In this document: piece after piece, positions 7,023 through 13,129 of the stretch
How the letters are laid out: every line of letters starts with the position of its first letter
How positions within the stretch are numbered: position 1 is the stretch's first letter
Source: an uncultured bacterium
GTDB lineage: Bacteria > Cyanobacteriota > Vampirovibrionia > Gastranaerophilales > Gastranaerophilaceae
DNA length: 25,454 nt
Assembly (NCBI GenBank): GCA_900550295.1
Contig: URRM01000017.1
Location: 1 to 25,454, forward strand
Reading direction: 5' to 3'
Notes under the pieces: generated by a model
The model's input: the letters and a program-made list of their open reading frames with translations, nothing else
The model's database searches: none
What the model was told of the DNA's origin: nothing
Made by a program: the position numbers and the translations under genes

Positions 7023-7895
7023 ATGGCATTGAATTTTCAAGAATTAATTTTTAATTTACAAAAGTATTGGGCAGATCAAGGTTGTATTATTCAACAACCA
7101 TATGATATAGAAAAAGGGGCTTCTACAATGAACCCTGCAACCTTCTTGAAAGCTTTAGGACCTGAACCTTGGCACACAGCAATGGTTGAACCTTGCAGAA
7201 GACCTACTGATGCAAGATACGGTGAAAACCCTAACAGACTTGGACATTACTATCAATTCCAAGTTATTATGAAACCAACTCCAAAAGATGCTCAAGAACT
7301 TTATTTGAAGAGTTTAGAAGCTATTGGTATTGATTTAACAAAACACGATGTTCGTTTTGTTGAAGATAACTGGGAATCTCCAACTTTAGGTGCTGCCGGT
7401 GTAGGCTGGGAAGTTTGGTTAGACGGTATGGAAATTACTCAATTTACATACTTCCAACAAGTTGGCGGTTTAGAAGTTAAACCTGTTGCTTTAGAATTAA
7501 CATACGGTGTAGAACGTATTGCTATGTATTTACAAAATGTTCAACACTTTAAAGATATTAAATGGAATGAAAATTACAACTATGGTGAAATTTTCATGCA
7601 AAATGAAGTAGAACAATCAAAATACAATTTTGAAGTTTCAAATTCAGATTCGTTATTCAAAATGTTTGATTTGTTCCAAGGTGAAGTAGATAACTGCGTT
7701 GAGTCAGAGCTTGTATTGCCTGCTTATGACTACGTTTTAAAATGTTCTCATACATTCAACTTGCTAGATGCCAGAGGTGTTATCAGTAAGGATGAACGTA
7801 ATAACTTCATTAACCGTATTAGAACAATGGCTTCAAAAGTCGCAAAACTATACGTACAACAAAGAGAAAAAATGGGCTTCCCTCTTTGCAAATAG
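7023..7895 (+). CDS. glyQ: Glycyl-tRNA synthetase alpha subunit
   Basis: The class II catalytic alpha subunit of the bacterial alpha2-beta2 glycyl-tRNA synthetase, charging tRNA-Gly with glycine. It has the usual length (290 residues from the ATG at 7023) and near-perfect family motifs: FNLQKYWADQGC at the start, MNPATFLKALGPEPW, EPCRRPTDARYGENPNR and YYQFQVIMKP. A TTG at 7002 in frame would add seven residues, but the ATG at 7023 matches the family start and is preferred. The beta-subunit gene glyS is not adjacent, as in cyanobacteria. A 35-nt gap leads to two amino-acid permeases with no terminator between, so the three are probably one operon. Confidence 0.97.
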   Translation: MALNFQELIFNLQKYWADQGCIIQQPYDIEKGASTMNPATFLKALGPEPWHTAMVEPCRRPTDARYGENPNRLGHYYQFQVIMKPTPKDAQELYLKSLEAIGIDLTKHDVRFVEDNWESPTLGAAGVGWEVWLDGMEITQFTYFQQVGGLEVKPVALELTYGVERIAMYLQNVQHFKDIKWNENYNYGEIFMQNEVEQSKYNFEVSNSDSLFKMFDLFQGEVDNCVESELVLPAYDYVLKCSHTFNLLDARGVISKDERNNFINRIRTMASKVAKLYVQQREKMGFPLCK

Positions 7896-7930
7896 CCCCA
7901 AAAGACTACAGTTAAAGAAATTAGAGAAAA

Positions 7931-9538
7931 ATGGCAACGAAAAAAGAATTTAGATTTAATTTTACTCAATCAGGATTGATGAAATTAATTAGAAGAAAAA
8001 ATCCTGATGATATGATAAAAGATGCGAAGCGTAATGGCTTAAAAAAGACTTTAGGTGCAGTTGATTTAATTATTCTAGGTATCGGTATTCTTATCGGTTC
8101 AGGAATTTTTGCCGTAGTTGGTATTGCTGCCGCAGCTCCAAATACAGGTGCAGGTCCGGCTTTAGTTTTATCAATGGTTATAGCAGCATTTGCCTGTGTA
8201 TTTTCAGCTTTATGCTACTGTGAATTTGCAGCAATGTTACCTGTTGCGGGTGGTGCATATGTCTACACCTTTGCAACATTGGGCGAATTTATGGCTTGGA
8301 TGGTTGGTTGCGTATTAATGTTAGAATACGGAATCGGCTTTATTGGTGTAGCTTGCGCTTGGTCAAATTATTTTGTTCAATTCTTAAGAGGCTTTGAAGG
8401 TCATTTGCCTGCAATACTTACAAATCCACCAATTTGGTTAATTTCTGATTATCGCTCAACTGTTGCTTTGTTAGGTGATAGTGCAAATAGTGTTATGCCT
8501 CATATTTTTGGTATTCCGATTTCAATAAATTTACCTGCAATTCTTATTATTGTAATTATTGCTTGGATTTTAAAAAGTGGTACTAAAGATTCAACTATTA
8601 TGGCAACTGTGATGGTTGTTATTAAGTTGGCTGTAATTGCATCTTTCATTTTAGTTGGTGCATTTTACGTAAATCCTCAAAACTGGGTTCCATTTGCTCC
8701 AAATGGTTTGAATGGTATCTGTAACGGTGCCTTTATAATATTTTTTGCTTACATCGGATTTGATGCTTTAGCAACAACGGCAGAGGAATGTAAAAATCCT
8801 CAAAGGGATTTGCCTATTGGTATTATAGGTTCTTTAGCTGTAACAACAGTTGTTTATGTTTTAGTTGCATTAGTTTTGACAGGTATGCAACCGACAAGCG
8901 GTATTGTGGTTCCTCAAGAATTCTTAAAAGCGCCAATGGTTTATGTTATGAATATGGTTCATCAGGACCTTGTTGCCAGAGTTATTGCTATCGGTTCATT
9001 GGCAGGTTTAACATCTGTTTTACTTGTAATGTTAATGGCTACAACTCGTATTTTATATGCAATGAGCCGTGATAATTTCTTACCTTCAATTTTTAGAAAG
9101 TTGAATAGAAAAACAAGAACTCCAAACGTTTTGACATATACTGTTGCATTTATTTCAATATTAGGAGTTTTATCTTTAGACTTAAATGCAGCTGCAGAAC
9201 TTTGTAACTATGGTGCATTTACTTCATTTATAATTGTTTGTGTAGCTGTATTGATATTAAGAAAGGCTGATCCAAAAAGAAAGCGCCCATTTAAGGTTCC
9301 ATTCTCACCTTGGACTCCGTTAATCGGTATATTTTGCTTGTCAGGATTGATGATTTATTTCTTAATTACGTCTGCAAGCATTATGTCAGCAATACTTTTC
9401 CCAATTTGGATTGGTTTAAGTGCTTTAATATATTTCCACTATGGATATAAGAAAAATCGTAAAAAAGAAGCTAAAATGCTTGAAATTAAGCTAAAGGCAA
9501 TAGAAAAAACAAGACTGAAAGAACAAAATAATGGATAA
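7931..9538 (+). CDS. APC-superfamily amino-acid permease, copy 1
   Basis: A 535-residue membrane transporter of the amino acid-polyamine-organocation superfamily, closest in look to the cationic amino-acid transporter (CAT/YfnA) group, with about 12 helices. The first helix carries the broken-helix substrate motif GIGILIGSGIFAVVG (about 50-64); IIFFAYIGFDALATTAEE (helix 6-7) and TRILYAMSRD (helix 8-9) are family hallmarks. Soluble basic tails lie at both ends (1-40 and about 510-535). It follows glyQ and overlaps the second permease by 8 nt (ATGGATAA). The substrate is not known; the position after glyQ makes import of a translation amino acid reasonable but unproven. Confidence 0.92.
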   Translation: MATKKEFRFNFTQSGLMKLIRRKNPDDMIKDAKRNGLKKTLGAVDLIILGIGILIGSGIFAVVGIAAAAPNTGAGPALVLSMVIAAFACVFSALCYCEFAAMLPVAGGAYVYTFATLGEFMAWMVGCVLMLEYGIGFIGVACAWSNYFVQFLRGFEGHLPAILTNPPIWLISDYRSTVALLGDSANSVMPHIFGIPISINLPAILIIVIIAWILKSGTKDSTIMATVMVVIKLAVIASFILVGAFYVNPQNWVPFAPNGLNGICNGAFIIFFAYIGFDALATTAEECKNPQRDLPIGIIGSLAVTTVVYVLVALVLTGMQPTSGIVVPQEFLKAPMVYVMNMVHQDLVARVIAIGSLAGLTSVLLVMLMATTRILYAMSRDNFLPSIFRKLNRKTRTPNVLTYTVAFISILGVLSLDLNAAAELCNYGAFTSFIIVCVAVLILRKADPKRKRPFKVPFSPWTPLIGIFCLSGLMIYFLITSASIMSAILFPIWIGLSALIYFHYGYKKNRKKEAKMLEIKLKAIEKTRLKEQNNG

Positions 9539-11102
9539 CGATAATAAAACAACTCTAAAAGCAAAAGTTGCTACAATATTTAAGCAGATGCTTACTATAA
9601 AAAGTGCTGATGAATTGATTTCAGCAAGTAAACACTCTGAACTAAAGAAAACATTAAATGCTTTTGATTTAATTATATTAGGTATTGGTGCGGTTGTAGG
9701 AACCGGTATATTTACAATTATTGGTATTGCTGCTCAAGGTGGCGACGGCGGTGTAGCTGCAGGTCCATCTCTTACAATTTCAATGATAATTGCGGCAATA
9801 GCTTGTGTATTTTCAGCTCTTTGCTATAGTGAATTTGCATCAATGATTCCGGTTGCAGGTAGTGCTTATACATACACTTATGCAACAATGGGTGAATTTA
9901 TGGCTTGGATGGTAGGTTGGATATTAATGCTTGAATATGCCATCGGTAATATTACTGTTGCAAGTGCTTGGACAGGCTATTTTATGCAATTGCTAAAAGG
10001 TTTTGAACACGTACTTCCTAATTGGCTTGTTAATCCTCCTATTTGGTTGATTAATGACTATAGAACTTCACTATCAATTTGTGCAAAACAAGGGGTAAAT
10101 CCACACGACGTTATGCCTTATTTATTTGGCGTAATTCCTGTTTCAATCAATATTCCTGCAATTGCAATTGTGTTAATTCTTACATTATTGTTAATAAAAG
10201 GTGTTAAAGAATCTACAAAATTTGCGACAATTATGGTTGGTGTTAACTTATTCATAATTATGTCATTCATCATTGTTGGTTCTTTCTACGTAAAACCTGA
10301 AAACTGGACTCCATTTGCTCCAAATGGTTTTGAAGGTATTTTTATGGGTGCCTTTATAATATTCTTTGCATACATAGGATTTGATGCTATTTCAACAGCT
10401 GCAGAAGAAACTAAAAATCCACAAAGAGATTTACCGATTGGTATTTTAGGTACATTGTTCTTATGTACAGTTTTATATGTATCAGCAGCTTTGGTTTTAA
10501 CAGGTATGGTAAATTACCAAGCAATTGATATACAAGCTCCAATTGCTTCAGCTATGAGATTTGTAGGTCATAATAAATTAGCTGGATTGATTTCAGTAGG
10601 AGCTTTGGCAGGTCTAACATCTGTATTATTGGTTTACCAATTAGGTACAACTCGTATTTTATATGCAATTAGCCGTGACAGATTCATACCAAAAGGTTTA
10701 AGACGTGTTCACAGGCACAACAGAACACCTTATGTTTTAACTTGGTTATCTGCAATTGTCGTTATTTTAGGTTCTTTAGTTATGGACTTAAAAATTTCAG
10801 CAGAACTTTGTAACTTTGGTACCTTCTTATCATTCATTATTGTATGTGCTGCAGTTATGATTTTAAGAAAAACAGAACCTGACAAACCAAGAGCTTTTAA
10901 GGTTCCATGCGTTCCATTATTTCCAATCTTGGGTATACTAATGAGCGGTGGTTTAATGTTATATTCAATGACAACATTAAAAACCTCTTCAATATGGTTT
11001 ATAGCTTGGCTTGTTGGTGGTATTTTAATTTATGTCTTCTATGGTTACGGTCAAAAACGTTTAGAAGAAAAACGAAAGAAATTTTATTTAAGAGAAAAAT
11101 AA
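9531..11102 (+). CDS. APC-superfamily amino-acid permease, copy 2
   Basis: A 523-residue paralogue of the preceding permease, clearly alignable along most of its length: LNAFDLIILGIGAVVGTGIF at the first helix, IFFAYIGFDAISTAAEE, and TRILYAISRD. The two share an unusual block WLxNPPIWLI(S/N)DYR in an external loop, so they arose by tandem duplication. Differences are concentrated at the first-helix motif (GTGIFTIIG against GSGIFAVVG), in a Gly-rich insertion QGGDGGVAAGPS and in loop 7-8, which suggests different substrates. It starts inside the end of copy 1 (8-nt overlap) and is the last gene before a strong terminator. Confidence 0.92.
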   Translation: MDNDNKTTLKAKVATIFKQMLTIKSADELISASKHSELKKTLNAFDLIILGIGAVVGTGIFTIIGIAAQGGDGGVAAGPSLTISMIIAAIACVFSALCYSEFASMIPVAGSAYTYTYATMGEFMAWMVGWILMLEYAIGNITVASAWTGYFMQLLKGFEHVLPNWLVNPPIWLINDYRTSLSICAKQGVNPHDVMPYLFGVIPVSINIPAIAIVLILTLLLIKGVKESTKFATIMVGVNLFIIMSFIIVGSFYVKPENWTPFAPNGFEGIFMGAFIIFFAYIGFDAISTAAEETKNPQRDLPIGILGTLFLCTVLYVSAALVLTGMVNYQAIDIQAPIASAMRFVGHNKLAGLISVGALAGLTSVLLVYQLGTTRILYAISRDRFIPKGLRRVHRHNRTPYVLTWLSAIVVILGSLVMDLKISAELCNFGTFLSFIIVCAAVMILRKTEPDKPRAFKVPCVPLFPILGILMSGGLMLYSMTTLKTSSIWFIAWLVGGILIYVFYGYGQKRLEEKRKKFYLREK

Positions 11103-11112
11103 TTTATCATAA

Positions 11113-11152
11113 AACAATGGGGCTTGCATTAAAAAGCAAGCCCCATTGTTTG
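11113..11152 (+). terminator. Strong intrinsic terminator of the glyQ-permease operon
   Basis: A perfect 15-bp stem (11113-11127 with 11136-11150, core GGGGCTTGC/GCAAGCCCC) and an 8-nt loop, followed by TTGTTTGTT-type U-rich sequence. The downstream side runs directly into the GTTAACA box of the next promoter. Confidence 0.85.
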
Positions 11153-11227
11153 TTAACATGATGTAACATAATCTTTTTTTAAAAGGCAATTTTTAAAACA
11201 AAAAATACTTTATATAAATACGAGAGA
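11152..11227 (+). promoter_or_regulatory. Shared non-canonical promoter element, copy A
   Basis: GTTAACA (11152-11158) and TAACAT (11164-11169) are followed by GGCAAT (11185-11190), TACTTTATATA (11206-11216) and TACGAGAGA (11219-11227). The last three elements recur at the same spacing at 12176 and, with variation, at 20342. There is no TTGACA-like -35 box at normal spacing, so an alternative sigma factor or an activator-dependent promoter is likely. It drives the transglycosylase gene at 11252. Confidence 0.6.
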
Positions 11228-11251
11228 TTACAATTTGGAGAGTTATATTTA

Positions 11252-12013
11252 ATGACACCTATAAACAACATAAATCCATATATGTTTTCAGCATTAAATG
11301 CAAATAGCAATCCATTTGCCGGCGGAGATTTCACATCTTGCATGGCATCAATTTTTAGTAGTCTTTCAGCATTAAAATCAATAAATACAACTTCATTCTC
11401 TCCAATGGCTTTCAATATGCCAATGTTTAACATGTCAAATTTCAACTTTGGTAACTTCACAATGCCAAAATTTGATTTCAGCAATTTCAACTACGGTTCT
11501 ACAACACGTGGAAACGGTTCTTCTCGTCCAAACGTAAAATTAACAAAATCTTTCTTGAACAAAGTAAAACAAGTAGCACAACGTATCGGTTGTAACTACA
11601 AAGATTTGTTAGCAGTAATGAACTCAGAATCAGGTTTAAACTCAAGAGCACAAAACAAAAAAGGTGGTGCATCAGGTTTAATCCAATTTATGCCAGCAAC
11701 AGCAAGAGCATTAGGCACAACAACAGATGCCCTAAGAGAAATGACTCCTGAACAACAATTAGATTACGTAGAAAAATTCTATTTAATGAACAGAAAAACA
11801 TACGTAAAAAGCAACAGACAATTATCTGCTGGGGATTTATACACATTAACCTTCTTACCAGCATACGTAAACCAAGAAGTATTAACATCTCAAGGTCATA
11901 AATTTTATAATGCAAACAAGGGTTTAGACGTAAACGGCGATGGTCAAATTACAAAAACAGACTTAGCCCAAAGAGTTGCAAGAAAACAAGTAGATGAATC
12001 AATCTTTGCTTAG
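11252..12013 (+). CDS. Lytic transglycosylase (SLT domain) with Asn/Phe-rich head and EF-hand-like loop
   Basis: A 253-residue protein predicted to cleave peptidoglycan. Residues 1-95 are low complexity, rich in Asn, Phe, Met and Ser with repeated NFNFG/DFSNFNYG units, and contain no Sec signal peptide. Residues about 100-210 form an SLT domain: catalytic Glu127 in MNSESGLN, then GLIQFMPATA (142-151). Residues 226-237 (DVNGDGQITKTD) match a calcium-binding EF-hand or half-dockerin loop. The ribosome site GGAG lies about 11 nt before the ATG. The gene stands alone between a terminator and the next unit. Without a signal peptide it must be exported another way, released by lysis, or act in a secretion apparatus; which one is not visible. 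Confidence 0.85.
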   Translation: MTPINNINPYMFSALNANSNPFAGGDFTSCMASIFSSLSALKSINTTSFSPMAFNMPMFNMSNFNFGNFTMPKFDFSNFNYGSTTRGNGSSRPNVKLTKSFLNKVKQVAQRIGCNYKDLLAVMNSESGLNSRAQNKKGGASGLIQFMPATARALGTTTDALREMTPEQQLDYVEKFYLMNRKTYVKSNRQLSAGDLYTLTFLPAYVNQEVLTSQGHKFYNANKGLDVNGDGQITKTDLAQRVARKQVDESIFA

Positions 12014-12142
12014 GCTTTAAACACTTGAGATTATGAGTCATCTACAATTGAATTGTCATTTTAATTATAGTTCGACTTAACCATTATCGGCTTATTGACT
12101 TGATAAGCCCCTATATCAAGTGCGGAATGATATTAGGGCATT
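12014..12142. other. Spacer with two mutually exclusive hairpins
   Basis: No gene is seen. Two stems share bases: GGCTTAT/ATAAGCC (12089-12095 with 12103-12109) and CTTGATA/TATCAAG (12099-12105 with 12114-12120). Neither is followed by a T run, so this is not a clear intrinsic terminator, though it may protect or end the transglycosylase mRNA. Confidence 0.4.
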
Positions 12143-12219
12143 GTTAACAAAAGTTAACATTGTGTATTTCAAAAAGGCAATTATTTTGAGGAGTAATACT
12201 TTATATAAGTACGAGAGAT
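12143..12219 (+). promoter_or_regulatory. Shared non-canonical promoter element, copy B
   Basis: GTTAACA (12143-12149), GTTAACAT (12153-12160), GGCAAT (12176-12181), TACTTTATATA (12197-12207) and TACGAGAGA (12210-12218). Every box sits at the same distance from TACTTTATATA as in copy A (54, 42 and 21 nt). The spacer sequence between the boxes differs, so this is conserved spacing rather than a simple recent duplication. It drives the 84-residue gene at 12372 through a long leader. Confidence 0.6.
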
Positions 12220-12321
12220 AATTAAGATTATTCAAGATACAACAAATAGTTTGCAATACAGTTTATTTAAGGTTAATAGACTTGTATATGTGGCTTAATT
12301 TGTAGTACGAAAAATTATCTC
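12215..12321 (+). ncRNA. Structured 5' leader of the 84-residue gene
   Basis: The leader can fold into three nested stems: P1 GAGATAATT/AATTATCTC (12215-12223 with 12313-12321, 9 perfect pairs), P2 TAC-A-ACAAAT/ATTTGT-A-GTA (12238-12247 with 12298-12307, one A-A mismatch) and P3 ATACA/TGTAT (12256-12260 with 12283-12287). P1 begins within a few bases of the expected transcript start. No terminator or known riboswitch signature is recognised, and the ribosome site at 12356-12361 lies outside the fold. Confidence 0.4.
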
Positions 12322-12371
12322 AAAAACAGTAAAAAACACGTATTAAAGACTCATTAAGGAGAAAAAATAAC

Positions 12372-12626
12372 ATGGCTATTGGCGCAAGAGATTATATTGA
12401 TCAACTACTAGTTAAGAAATACGCTCAAGAAAAAGTAGATAACCATGAAAACACCATATCAATGGTCAATCCAGAGAAAATGATGTCAGCCATGAATGAT
12501 TATGCAGCAATGAGTCGAAATATGTTTGTACTAAATAAACAGCTTAATTGTGCCTGTTCAAGACTTAACGCCAGAACCGCAAGATATGCCTCTTCGCCTA
12601 TTACGCAAAATAAGTTGGCGGCATAG
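12372..12626 (+). CDS. 84-residue protein of unknown function
   Basis: Not recognised. The protein is soluble-looking, mostly helical in character and mildly basic near the C-terminus, with a Met-rich middle (MMSAMNDYAAMSRNMF, about 37-52) and a Cys-Ala-Cys pair at about 60-62. There is no signal peptide or membrane segment. The start is secure: AAGGAG lies 10 nt before the ATG. It is the only gene of its unit, behind the same promoter type as the transglycosylase upstream and the 57-residue protein at 20414, which suggests a shared condition of expression. No adjacent gene suggests a function. No clear terminator follows. Confidence 0.7.
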   Translation: MAIGARDYIDQLLVKKYAQEKVDNHENTISMVNPEKMMSAMNDYAAMSRNMFVLNKQLNCACSRLNARTARYASSPITQNKLAA

Positions 12627-12949
12627 GTTTTAAGTAAGACTTTAAGACGTTAAGTTATCTATTATTAAAAACAAGGTTAAAATTGGAATCTATAAATTTC
12701 AGTTTCAAGATGACATATGGTGTAAATCATTTCTATAAAATCCATTCAGGTGTATTAAACAGCTAGAATACGGACTATGAGAGTCAAATTTCTTTTTCAA
12801 GTCTGAAAATTGGCATTATCAGACCAAAAGAGTACCACGTGTCCGTAAAAATACGTACGTATTTTTCTGTACGTAAAATAACGGACTAAATCTTTTTCAA
12901 AAAATGGTATAATAGGTTATCAAATGTTTAAAATAAGATTGGAGAAAAA
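12627..12949. other. Inverted-repeat-rich spacer
   Basis: No gene is seen. It contains a hairpin GTCTGA/TCAGAC (12801-12806 with 12819-12824), CACGTG (about 12837), a perfect 20-nt palindrome AAAAATACGTACGTATTTTT (12847-12866), and an outer inverted repeat GTCCGT/ACGGAC (12841-12846 with 12881-12886). The pair ACGGACTA plus TCTTTTTCAA occurs twice (12770-12800 and 12881-12900). It may be an operator, a structured RNA or a two-way terminator for the convergent pcrA gene. Confidence 0.5.
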
Positions 12950-13129
12950 ATGATAAAATCACATCAAAAAATAAATTCTACAAGACATATTTTTCATCAA
13001 TATAATTCAACAAAATTTGAAATTAGATTTTTTTCAAGCGGGCATATTGTGCATCCATTGCTTTTTTACCTTTGGCACCAAAGTCAATGGTATACATTGT
13101 GCTGTCCCCAACTTGAATTACGTCAATAA
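12950..13129 (+). CDS. Possible 59-residue small ORF overlapping the pcrA 3' end
   Basis: The frame starts at 12950 with a good ribosome site (GGAG, 6 nt upstream) and a perfect TATAAT at 12908-12913, but no -35 box. From about residue 25 it is antisense to the end of pcrA, so that part of the sequence is constrained by the other gene. The product would be His/Gln-rich with no recognised domain. The start signals are better than expected by chance, but coding is unproven. Confidence 0.25.
   Translation: MIKSHQKINSTRHIFHQYNSTKFEIRFFSSGHIVHPLLFYLWHQSQWYTLCCPQLELRQ

Noticed and set aside
12068..12076. GTTCGACT resembling a tRNA T-loop
   Set aside because: Flanking arms do not pair; no cloverleaf.
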